Below are positions 33,082-40,147 of a stretch of DNA of 55,925 bases, piece after piece. The stretch covers positions 1-55,925 of the forward strand of contig JAFXTB010000146.1 in NCBI GenBank assembly GCA_017525225.1, in the 5' to 3' direction. Position numbers and translations under genes: made by a program. The notes below the pieces were generated by a model that was not told the origin of the DNA, searched no databases, and worked only from the letters and a program-made list of their open reading frames with translations. The number at the start of each line of letters is the position of its first letter. Position 1 is the first letter of the stretch. This DNA is from Kiritimatiellia bacterium (GTDB lineage: Bacteria > Verrucomicrobiota > Kiritimatiellia > RFP12 > UBA1067).

Positions 33082-33831
33082 ATGGCGACTTTTTCACGAA
33101 AAGGATGGAGCTCTGACGGTGGTGGCTGCGGTTTGTCGACCGATGAATACGCACGTTACATGGATGACATTGATGACGCACAGTTATTGAGGCATGACCG
33201 CGGAAGTCGTCCAGGGAAGACAATACATCCGCATCCGTCGTTTAGGGAGAAAATCAATGTTGATGCAAAGGCCAAGATTGATGGCCTCATTGAAGAAGCG
33301 AAGAAGGGGAATGTCAAGGCCCAGTTTCTATTGGGTAAAGAGTATGCCCAACGAGGCGATCTGGGGCGAGCTGAGCATTGGCTCAAGAAAGTTGCAGACT
33401 TAGGAGCCTGGCCAGAAGCGGAGTCGGAACTTTCACAGGTGAGGCAGATGAGGTCGTCTCGTATTCGTTCGGGTAATCTTGCTGCGAGTATGACAGATTT
33501 CATTGAAAACCCATTTTCAGCTTTACCTCATGTTTATGGTTTTCATATATGTGAGTTGCAAACGAAGCGAGACGGGAAGAAGTATCAGGTATTGGTCGAT
33601 CTGAAAAAACGTTGTGGTCAGAGCGGGAATATAGAATCCATGGTGCAAATCCTTAGAAAAGCTGGTTATAAGGACATTATAGATCTTTTCGATACTCAAG
33701 CGGATGCGGAAGAGGCAGGATTACTTGCGTTGCGTTGTTGGGGGCGGCGCATATCGCAAGAACGGGAAGAGCGGTATCACCTTCGGGATGGCATTGCCAA
33801 ATTTATCTCGGACATTTCTATTTCACAGTAG
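33082..33831 (+). CDS. Sel1-repeat protein of unknown function
   Basis: About 249 residues. One or two Sel1-like helical repeats are visible near residues 70-115 (AKKGNVKAQFLLGKEYAQRG, then RAEHWLKKVADLG). The C-terminal half (PHVYGFHICELQTKRDGKKY, then ALRCWGRRIS) is not recognised. The gene is AT-richer than the housekeeping blocks, suggesting recent acquisition at the end of the island. The ATG at 33082 is preceded by GGAGAG; an in-frame TTG at 33007 would add 25 residues. No promoter stands out, so it may be co-transcribed with radC. Confidence 0.6.
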   Translation: MATFSRKGWSSDGGGCGLSTDEYARYMDDIDDAQLLRHDRGSRPGKTIHPHPSFREKINVDAKAKIDGLIEEAKKGNVKAQFLLGKEYAQRGDLGRAEHWLKKVADLGAWPEAESELSQVRQMRSSRIRSGNLAASMTDFIENPFSALPHVYGFHICELQTKRDGKKYQVLVDLKKRCGQSGNIESMVQILRKAGYKDIIDLFDTQADAEEAGLLALRCWGRRISQEREERYHLRDGIAKFISDISISQ

Positions 33832-34010
33832 CATTGGAAAATCTGAGGGGACAGACCCTTCGTGCGTGATGCGGTTGAGCGGGGACAGGCCTCTCGGAAG
33901 GCGGGGCGATTTGGCGTGAGGCAACTCAGTTTGGGAATTGTTTGTGCGCAGGGAGCTGACTGTCGGCGGCAAACACGCGCCTCGCGTTACCACCGGCGGC
34001 AGAGGGGCGA

Positions 34011-34213
34011 ACGGCGGTGGAACGCCGTCTACCACTGGACTTTGCGAAATGCGGTGGTGGAGGGCGGGTGGTTGAAGCGCCGCTGAGACGGCGGCTCTCC
34101 CAGTTAGCGCGGCCCGCTCGGCGAGCGGGCCCTACCACGGGAGGGCCGCAATTTATTGCGGCCGAGCAAGAGTGGCGCCGGAGGGGGAATGGTGGTCGCG
34201 CGGGAACGCGACC
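34011..34213. repeat. Cluster of four REP-like hairpins
   Basis: Hairpins at 34011-34028 (ACGGCG/CGCCGT, then CTACCA), 34111-34131 (GGCCCGCTC, GGC, GAGCGGGCC, then CTACCA), 34144-ish-34163 (GGCCGCAA, TTTA, TTGCGGCC) and 34194-34213 (GGTCGCG/CGCGACC, then CTCCCG). The 460-base gap between the Sel1 gene and 34296 is otherwise without a supportable gene. The neighbouring REP-associated transposase makes a REP/BIME interpretation natural. Confidence 0.7.
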
Positions 34214-34266
34214 CTCCCGCACGATGCCCGTTCCGAAAATGCGGTGTCGCATACGGGCGGCATATA

Positions 34267-34275
34267 TGGTAGAAT
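34267..34275 (+). promoter_or_regulatory. Extended -10 box before the AlbA_2 fragment
   Basis: TGGTAGAAT followed by a GGAGAAAAAGG ribosome-binding site and ATG at 34296, a normally led transcript. Confidence 0.5.
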
Positions 34276-34295
34276 AACGCTCCGGAGAAAAAGGC

Positions 34296-34415
34296 ATGAC
34301 AAGCGAAGAACTTGAAACCATCGTTTGCAAACACGAGATGCAGCGGATCGAGCTGAAGGAGTCGTTTGGCGTGGAGTGCATCGAGACAGCTTGCGCGTTT
34401 ACGGACGCGCAGTGA
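34296..34415 (+). pseudogene. N-terminal fragment of a Schlafen/AlbA_2-type ATP-binding protein
   Basis: Thirty-nine codons, starting MTSEELETIVCKHEMQ and containing RIELKESFG and IETACAFTDAQ, match the first strand and helix of the AlbA_2 (Schlafen-like) domain, where the family normally continues with a double glycine. A TGA stops the frame exactly there and no continuation is seen downstream. Promoter and RBS are intact, so this looks like a recently truncated gene, cut off by the repeat-rich element that follows. Confidence 0.55.
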
Positions 34416-34424
34416 GGGTTCACA

Positions 34425-34604
34425 ATGGAACACCATGACGGCAAACCGGAATTGTATCGCGTAAACGACCTGCATACTTACAGGCAGTGGTATTCGCTCA
34501 TGGAAGAATACGGGCACGTCTGGTTTTATGTCGATGGAACGTATTACTTCCTTTTCCCGGACGGGCCTGCGCCGGCGCGCAAGGCTGGAAATCCACGCCC
34601 TTAG
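34425..34604 (+). CDS. Small orphan protein (59 residues) linked to the repeat element
   Basis: An uninterrupted 59-codon frame with protein-like composition: MEHHDGKPELYRVNDLHTY, then WYSLMEEYGHVWFYVDGTYY, FLFPDGPAP and a basic end. It is aromatic-rich and I do not recognise a family. A diverged copy of its first 16 codons occurs at 38478, next to another copy of the 31-bp repeat, with mostly synonymous or conservative changes (MEYHNGKPELCRVNDL). This suggests past selection on the peptide. It may be part of the mobile unit. Confidence 0.5.
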   Translation: MEHHDGKPELYRVNDLHTYRQWYSLMEEYGHVWFYVDGTYYFLFPDGPAPARKAGNPRP

Positions 34605-34643
34605 ACAATGCCCGAAGATTTTCATCAAAATTTACAGTTGCTG

Positions 34644-34674
34644 ACCCCATTGGTGGAGTAAGAGTGGTGGAGTA
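34644..34674 (+). repeat. Left 31-bp inverted repeat of the RAYT unit
   Basis: Begins ACCCCATTGGTGGAGTAAG and ends GGTGGAGTA. The right copy (35376-35406) is its reverse complement with one mismatch; a third, five-mismatch copy lies at 38442-38472. Confidence 0.8.
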
Positions 34675-34684
34675 GGGGATTTTA

Positions 34685-34693
34685 TGGTATACT
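34685..34693 (+). promoter_or_regulatory. Extended -10 promoter of the RAYT transposase
   Basis: TGGTATACT lies seven bases before the ATG at 34701, the same leaderless geometry as dnaX and the GxxExxY gene. Confidence 0.65.
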
Positions 34694-34700
34694 GTACGGC

Positions 34701-35372
34701 ATGAGGCGACCTAGAGACTTTGTTCCTGACAGGTGCTACCATCTGACCAGCCGCATCGCGAACCGGGCGTTCTATCTTGGCGAAGACGAGCGCACCCGTT
34801 TCGTGGCGCGGGCGTGCCCCGCGGCGTACTTCTCGTGCGTCGAGGTGCTGGCGTATTGCGTGATGAGCAACCATTTCCACATCCTTGCGTACATCCCGGC
34901 TCCGCGGGACCTCTCCGAGGAAGAGGTGCTTGCGAGGATGCGGACTCTCTACTTCGGTGAGAAGCTTGCCGGGTTCGAGAGGGGATGGGCCGCGCTTGTC
35001 CGGAGCGGGGATGTCGAGCGGCGCATGCGCTTCCTGTCGCGCTTCACCAGGCGGATGTGGAACGCCAGCGGGTTCATGAAAAGACGCCGCTGGGGAGAAA
35101 TGGAGGACGCGGTGCCCGACATGATACCTCGTATCCTTGATCATGGCAGCCGCAGGATTGCGAGGGACCTGCTGGCGATTCTCGCAGACGGCCCCAGACG
35201 CCCTTCGGAGATGAGGGGAATGCTGGAGATAGCCAACGCGAACTATTTCACGGCCCGCTACATCACGCCTATGAAAGAATCCGGCCTGATTGCGCCGGTG
35301 AACGCCACGAGCCTCCATTCACCATGGCAGGCATACAGACTCACGCCCAAGGGGAGAAAGGTGCTGTCGTGA
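34701..35372 (+). CDS. REP-associated tyrosine transposase (IS200/Y1 family, RAYT)
   Basis: A 223-residue HUH single-strand endonuclease of the Y1 transposase superfamily. The N-terminus RRPRDFVPDRCYHLTSRIANR is typical of RAYTs, and the metal-binding histidine motif is SNHFHIL (about 56-62). RMRFLSRFTRRMWNASGFMKRRRW follows, but the usual catalytic tyrosine helix is hard to place by eye. RAYTs mobilise REP/BIME hairpins rather than transposing conventionally. The gene is enclosed by 31-bp inverted repeats and sits beside a hairpin cluster, so it is probably responsible for the palindromes scattered in this window. Confidence 0.85.
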   Translation: MRRPRDFVPDRCYHLTSRIANRAFYLGEDERTRFVARACPAAYFSCVEVLAYCVMSNHFHILAYIPAPRDLSEEEVLARMRTLYFGEKLAGFERGWAALVRSGDVERRMRFLSRFTRRMWNASGFMKRRRWGEMEDAVPDMIPRILDHGSRRIARDLLAILADGPRRPSEMRGMLEIANANYFTARYITPMKESGLIAPVNATSLHSPWQAYRLTPKGRKVLS

Positions 35373-35375
35373 GAT

Positions 35376-35406
35376 TACTCCACCACTCTTACACCACCAA
35401 TGGGGT
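35376..35406 (-). repeat. Right 31-bp inverted repeat of the RAYT unit
   Basis: Starts four bases after the transposase stop and is the reverse complement of the left repeat with a single mismatch (30 of 31 bases). Confidence 0.8.
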
Positions 35407-35445
35407 GTTCGCCAACCTTGCAGAATGACGATCGGAGGGAGAACG

Positions 35446-37446
35446 ATGATTAAGACATGCTGCGCGAGGTCGTCCGCGATTCTGATGACCTGCATCGCCG
35501 CTTTCGCGGGGCGCTGCGACGCCAAGACATTTCTCGAACCCGGAAGGCTCGAACTTGGCGCGAACTACTGGTCGAGCTTCAATGCCACGAAGATGTGGCG
35601 GGATTGGCGTCCCGACGAGATCGAGAAGGACTTCATTGCGCTGAAGGAGCTCGGGATGACGATGCTGCGGGTGTTCCCGACGTGGAGCGACTTTCAGCCG
35701 ATCGTAGAGGTGCATGCGAACTGTTCGCGATGGGACAAGTCCAAGGATACGCGGATGACGTTGGACGAGTACGCTCGACCGCGGACGGATGCTGGCTATG
35801 CGGGCGTGGACGAGACGATGCTGCGCCGGTTCGAGGAATTCTGCGACCTCGCAGAGAAGCACGGGATGAGGCTCGTTGTGGCGATCATGACGGGGCAGAT
35901 GACCTTTCGGCTCTTTCTGCCGCCGGCTTTGGAGAACCGCAATCCGTACTCCGACCCGTATGCACTCGCGTGGGAGGGCCGCTTCATAGAGTGCTTTGTC
36001 AATCGCATGAAGGGGAAGAAGGCGATAGTCGCGTGGGAATCTGGCAATGAATCGCGGGCGCTTGCGTCAGCGGAGTCGAAGGAGCAGGGCGAGTGGTGGC
36101 TGCGGTACATCCACTCTGTCATACGCGTCGCTGACCCAACGCGTCCCGTAGTCAGCGTGGATGGCTTCGAGATAGCGGGCGGCATGTGGCAGGTGGCCGA
36201 GAACGCGCACCTGAGCGACTACGTGCCGCATCATCTTTACGCGCTCTGGCGTCGCGAAAGCCCAGACCGCTTCGACGGCATTCGCAATCTCCTCCACGCG
36301 GCGGCATCCGTGAAGGGACTTGAGGACATTTCCGGGAAGCCGTCGTTTCTGGAGGAGCACGGCGCGCGACGGGCAGAGCAGGTGAGCCGAGCGCGGCTCG
36401 CGAAGTACATGCGGCCGATGCTGTGGAACCTTTGGGCGGTAGACGGCAAGGCGATGTTATGGTGGTGTGCCTTCGACCAGACGCGGCTTGAGATCGCACC
36501 GTACGATTGGCCCGAACCATGTCTCGAGCTGGGCATCGTGAAAGAGGATCGGACTCCTTACCCGGCGGCACTTGCGTTGAAGAGGTTCGCCGCGTTCCAG
36601 AAACGGATCGGTTTTTCGTTGCCGAGACCGAAACCAGACGCGGTCGTCTTCACGCAGGATAGGCAAGTCGAGAAGCTGGTGCATTCGAGCTACATTCTCG
36701 CGCGACAGGCGGGCATCATGCCGAAGTTCGCGAATCCGTCCGACCCGATTCCGGATGCGAGGTGCTACTTCCTGCCGTGCGCGGAAGGGCGCGCGCGCCT
36801 TTCGACGCGCAACTGGGAGGCTTTGAAGGCGAAGGTTCGCGACGGGGCGACGCTCTACCTTTCGTGGTCGGAGACGTTCCTGCCTGCGATCGAGGAAGTG
36901 TGCGGCATCGAGCTCGACTACCGCGAAACGGTTGCCGACCGGTTGGACCTCACGTTTGATCTTGGGGACGGAAAGCCGTTCAAGTACATTACGGGTGTCG
37001 CAAAGCGGCGCCGTTTCATCACGCATGGTGCGGAGGTGCTTGCAAGGAGCGCGAACGGAGAGCCGTTCTTCTTCCGCCACCGGTACGGGAAGGGTCTCGT
37101 CTATACGCTGGGGCTGCCGATGGAGATGATCGCCTACGCGAAGGCTGGCGGCTATGCAGGGAACGCCTGGCGCATCTGGCGGACGGTGTGCCCGGTGAAG
37201 CGGCTGCTCGACAGCGGATCGAGCATGGTCAACGTGTCCGAACACGGATTTGCGGACGGCAGGGTCGCGGCGGTCGTCGTGAACAACTCTCCGGAACCGT
37301 ATTCCGGCAACCCGAAGATCGCCAAAGGCTGGAAGGTGGCATCCGCTGAAACAGATGACGATTCGGATGTCAGGTGGAGCGATGGCAGGCTGGAGCTTGG
37401 CGCGAACGCCGCCGTGCTTCTCATGCTGGAAAAGGTTCCGCAATGA
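35446..37446 (+). CDS. Exported GH-A clan glycoside hydrolase (GH5-like)
   Basis: A predicted secreted retaining glycosidase of 666 residues. A signal peptide (about 1-27, ending near GRCDA) precedes a TIM barrel: LELGANYWSSFNA, LKELGMTMLRVFPTW, the acid/base segment AIVAWESGNES and the nucleophile candidate PSFLEEHGA. The C-terminal third is a glutamine-amidotransferase-like/beta-sandwich region common in mannanase- and galactosidase-related proteins. The ATG at 35446 is chosen because GGAGGGAG lies directly before it; a 35425 ATG would place that RBS inside the gene. It overlaps manA (ATGA), suggesting mannose-containing substrates (inference). Confidence 0.8.
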   Translation: MIKTCCARSSAILMTCIAAFAGRCDAKTFLEPGRLELGANYWSSFNATKMWRDWRPDEIEKDFIALKELGMTMLRVFPTWSDFQPIVEVHANCSRWDKSKDTRMTLDEYARPRTDAGYAGVDETMLRRFEEFCDLAEKHGMRLVVAIMTGQMTFRLFLPPALENRNPYSDPYALAWEGRFIECFVNRMKGKKAIVAWESGNESRALASAESKEQGEWWLRYIHSVIRVADPTRPVVSVDGFEIAGGMWQVAENAHLSDYVPHHLYALWRRESPDRFDGIRNLLHAAASVKGLEDISGKPSFLEEHGARRAEQVSRARLAKYMRPMLWNLWAVDGKAMLWWCAFDQTRLEIAPYDWPEPCLELGIVKEDRTPYPAALALKRFAAFQKRIGFSLPRPKPDAVVFTQDRQVEKLVHSSYILARQAGIMPKFANPSDPIPDARCYFLPCAEGRARLSTRNWEALKAKVRDGATLYLSWSETFLPAIEEVCGIELDYRETVADRLDLTFDLGDGKPFKYITGVAKRRRFITHGAEVLARSANGEPFFFRHRYGKGLVYTLGLPMEMIAYAKAGGYAGNAWRIWRTVCPVKRLLDSGSSMVNVSEHGFADGRVAAVVVNNSPEPYSGNPKIAKGWKVASAETDDDSDVRWSDGRLELGANAAVLLMLEKVPQ

Positions 37447-38399
37447 TCCTGCCGCTTGAATCCAACCGAGTCCGCCGCACCTACCTTGGCGGAGGGCGCA
37501 TAGACGCCTTTACGGGATCAAGGCCGGCGGCGGATGGCGTGCCTCGCCCCGAAGATTGGCTGGCGTCGACGACGACTGCGTACAACGGCACGCACGAGAT
37601 CGAGGGAGAGGGCCTTGGCAGGATCGCGGACGGAAGGCTTGTGCGGGATGTCGCCGGAACGTTGCCAATCCTTGTGAAGCTGCTTGATTCCGACGAGCGG
37701 CTTGTGGTTCAGGCGCACCCGACCGTTCCGTTCGCGCGGGCACATATGAATTCACCGGTCGGCAAGACGGAATGCTGGTGCTTCCTGCCTGGAACGGCGG
37801 CGGATGCCTGCGTGTATCTTGGATTCAGGCCGGGCGTCACGCGCGAAATGTGGCGTCACGCGTTTGAAGCACAGGATGGCCTTCTGGAGCTCCTCCATCG
37901 TGTGCCGGTCAGAGCGGGGGATTTCGTCTTTGTCGATGGCGGCGTCCCTCACGCAATCGGGGCGGGGTGCTTCATGGTCGAGCTGCAGGAGCCAAGCGAC
38001 CTAATGGTCGTCGCGGAGCGTTTCACGCCCTCTGGTCGGCGTATCCCCGACGGGAAGATCTATGGAGGCCTTGATCTTGACGGTATGCTTGATGTCTATT
38101 GCTACGATGGCGTGACGTACGGCGAACTCTGCGGGAGGTATGTGCGGCGCAGTGCGGTTTATCCTGCATCCGAACCGGCTGTGCGGATGCTTGATCCGGG
38201 CATGACGGATAAGTTCGAGATGTGGAGAATGGTGGATGGGGGAACGGTTTCATTGAGCGGAAGGTCGGCGGTGGCGGTCGTTGTGGAGGGCGACGGGATG
38301 CTCAACGGCTGTTCTGTACGCAAGGGCGACCGCTTGCTCGTGTATGCTGAACGCGAGCTTGCCGTGAAGGGCAAGGCGGTCGTATTGGTCTGCAAATAG
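37443..38399 (+). CDS. manA: Mannose-6-phosphate isomerase, type I
   Basis: A zinc enzyme interconverting mannose-6-phosphate and fructose-6-phosphate. The 318-residue product shows the zinc ligands in VQAHPTVPFA (Gln, His), KTECWCF (Glu) and GGVPHAIGAG (His), and an active-site DGKIYGG-like region. It starts inside the stop of the GH-A hydrolase (ATGA), a translational coupling that fits a mannan or mannoside degradation step followed by entry into glycolysis. It is close in length to short firmicute-type ManA proteins. Confidence 0.9.
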   Translation: MILPLESNRVRRTYLGGGRIDAFTGSRPAADGVPRPEDWLASTTTAYNGTHEIEGEGLGRIADGRLVRDVAGTLPILVKLLDSDERLVVQAHPTVPFARAHMNSPVGKTECWCFLPGTAADACVYLGFRPGVTREMWRHAFEAQDGLLELLHRVPVRAGDFVFVDGGVPHAIGAGCFMVELQEPSDLMVVAERFTPSGRRIPDGKIYGGLDLDGMLDVYCYDGVTYGELCGRYVRRSAVYPASEPAVRMLDPGMTDKFEMWRMVDGGTVSLSGRSAVAVVVEGDGMLNGCSVRKGDRLLVYAERELAVKGKAVVLVCK

Positions 38400-38441
38400 C
38401 GCTGGTATTTCAAGCCCAAGAAAGGGGATGGGGAGGGTCTG

Positions 38442-38472
38442 ACCCCATTGGCGGAGTGAAAAAGGTGGAGTA
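38442..38472 (+). repeat. Third, diverged copy of the 31-bp RAYT repeat
   Basis: Shares ACCCCATTGG at one end and GGTGGAGTA at the other with the RAYT-flanking repeat, with five mismatches in between. No transposase is adjacent; a truncated small ORF follows six bases later. Confidence 0.7.
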
Positions 38473-38477
38473 ATACA

Positions 38478-38558
38478 ATGGAATACCATAACGGTAAACC
38501 GGAATTGTGTCGTGTCAACGACTTGCAACTATCTCGGAATTGGAGGAAACCAGGATGA
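38478..38558 (+). pseudogene. Truncated copy of the 59-residue repeat-linked small ORF
   Basis: The first 16 codons match the ORF at 34425 (MEYHNGKPELCRVNDL against MEHHDGKPELYRVNDL). The frame then diverges and ends at a TGA that overlaps the ATG of the next oxidoreductase as ATGA. It may now serve only as a leader peptide for that gene (inference). Confidence 0.5.
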
Positions 38559-40006
38559 ATGCGAAAAGAAAAGACTTTCTGAAGATGTCGGCCGGTATCG
38601 TGTCGATGCCGTTTTTCAACATCGGTTGCGCCGGGTTCGGCCAGGGGCGCCCGCGGCAGATCGCGATGGGTGCGAAGATCCGCGTGGCGCTGATCGGCTG
38701 CGGATTCCGCATGCGCGAGATGATTCTGGCGGACACCTCTGAGCAGGTGGTGGCCGTGGTGGAGCCGGACGCGCCGCGCCGCCGCGACTTCATCGCGCGC
38801 GTGAAGAATACGCCTAACGCCGCCAACATCGAGGGCGTGCGGGAGTTCGACGACTACCACCCGCTCTTCGAGGAGATGGGCGACTCAATCGACGCCGTCG
38901 TGATCTGTACCTCCAACCGCCACCACGCGCCGGCCGCGATCATGGCCATGAACCGCGGCATCCACGTGTTTGTGGAGAAGCCGATGGCGTACACCGTGCG
39001 CGAAGCGCAGATCATGGGGCGGATCGCGAAGAAGATGGGTGTCGTCACGCAGGTGGGCAACTTCGGACACTCCACACGAGCGATGAAGGTGTGCGTGGAG
39101 GCGCTTCAGGCAGGCGTGCTCGGCGACATCACCGAGGTGTGGGCCTACACCGACCGCGTGAACGCGATGGGGCATCGTCCCAAGCCGGAGGCCCCGCCCA
39201 AGGACATGGACTGGAATGCCTGGTGCGGTCCGGCTGAGCTGTGCGACTACTACGGTCCGCAGAAGCCCCACCTCTTCGGACTCCACCCGCACGACTGGCA
39301 CAGCTGGCAGAAGCTCGGCAACGGCTCGATCGGCAACATGGGCACGCACGTGATGGACGCGCCGTTCTGGGCACTTAACCTCGGCGCTGCGCACCCCACG
39401 TCGATTTACTGCACATATGCTGACATTGTGGCGGAGGGATCGTGGTCCATCCGCACCGAGATGGAGTACGAGTTCCCCGAGGTCGGGAACCGCGGGCCGG
39501 TGAAGATGCACTGGACGGACGGCCTACGGTACGGTCTCGACTACGACGCGGCGGACCTTTCCAACTACGGTTACGCAAAGGCGGGCCGCGCGGACCACAA
39601 CATGCCCGAGATCATGTTCAAGCTCGAACGCGACTACCACCTCGAAAAGGCTCCTTTCCCGACTAACGGCGCGTTCTTCAAGGGTACGAAGGGCTACGCC
39701 TGGTACGGACAGCACTCGATGGTGCGCTTCTTCCCGAAGAACCTCGGCCAGGACATCCGCAAGTTTACGGGTGCGAACGCCATCGACCACATGGGCGAGT
39801 TCTTCAAGGCAATCCGCGAGGGCCGTCAGGCGAACACCGGGTTCGAGTTCTCGGTGCCGCTCGGCGAGACCGTCCTCCTCGGCGATGTGGGCATTCTCGC
39901 CGCCGGCAAGAAGCTGCTGTGGGATGGCGTTCACATCACGAACGATGCCGCATCCGATGCACGCCTTGAAGCGACATACAGGAAAGGGTGGGAGCTGGAG
40001 GCGTAA
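38555..40006 (+). CDS. Exported Gfo/Idh/MocA family oxidoreductase
   Basis: A 483-residue NAD(P)-dependent dehydrogenase relative. The N-terminus MNAKRKDFLKMSAGIVSMPF is a degenerate Tat-like signal (KR rather than RR). The Rossmann motif is KIRVALIGCGFRMREM; the catalytic lysine motif is GIHVFVEKPMAYTV. NGSIGNMGTHVMDAPFWAL and the C-terminal sheet domain follow. It resembles the 9564 gene in architecture but diverges in sequence, so it is a paralogue rather than a recent duplicate. The start is fixed by GGAGGA upstream. The substrate is probably a sugar or inositol derivative. Confidence 0.85.
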   Translation: MNAKRKDFLKMSAGIVSMPFFNIGCAGFGQGRPRQIAMGAKIRVALIGCGFRMREMILADTSEQVVAVVEPDAPRRRDFIARVKNTPNAANIEGVREFDDYHPLFEEMGDSIDAVVICTSNRHHAPAAIMAMNRGIHVFVEKPMAYTVREAQIMGRIAKKMGVVTQVGNFGHSTRAMKVCVEALQAGVLGDITEVWAYTDRVNAMGHRPKPEAPPKDMDWNAWCGPAELCDYYGPQKPHLFGLHPHDWHSWQKLGNGSIGNMGTHVMDAPFWALNLGAAHPTSIYCTYADIVAEGSWSIRTEMEYEFPEVGNRGPVKMHWTDGLRYGLDYDAADLSNYGYAKAGRADHNMPEIMFKLERDYHLEKAPFPTNGAFFKGTKGYAWYGQHSMVRFFPKNLGQDIRKFTGANAIDHMGEFFKAIREGRQANTGFEFSVPLGETVLLGDVGILAAGKKLLWDGVHITNDAASDARLEATYRKGWELEA

Positions 40007-40088
40007 TGAAGACAATAGTCGTTGCAGGTGTAGGCGTTTGGTTTAATGTCAATGGACTACTTCAGGGTGGACGGTGCAATTAGGTTTA

Positions 40089-40097
40089 TGGTATAAT
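40089..40097 (+). promoter_or_regulatory. Extended -10 promoter of the 1440-aa repeat protein
   Basis: TGGTATAAT, with transcription expected near 40104. The leader of about 44 bases includes the hairpin GGACG-AGGAA-CGTCC and GGAG before the ATG at 40148, so this gene uses the common -10 but has a conventional leader. Confidence 0.65.
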
Positions 40098-40147
40098 GCC
40101 CACGCAATGGACGAGGAACGTCCGTTGTCGACACGGAGATACTGCGC

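Noticed and set aside
5127-40085. Recurrent GGNGCAAYT-like stretch after several genes (5135, 11026, 20099, 40075)
   Set aside because: The matches are short and degenerate, and one is inside a coding end. They could be chance in GC-rich sequence; a genome-wide motif test would be needed.
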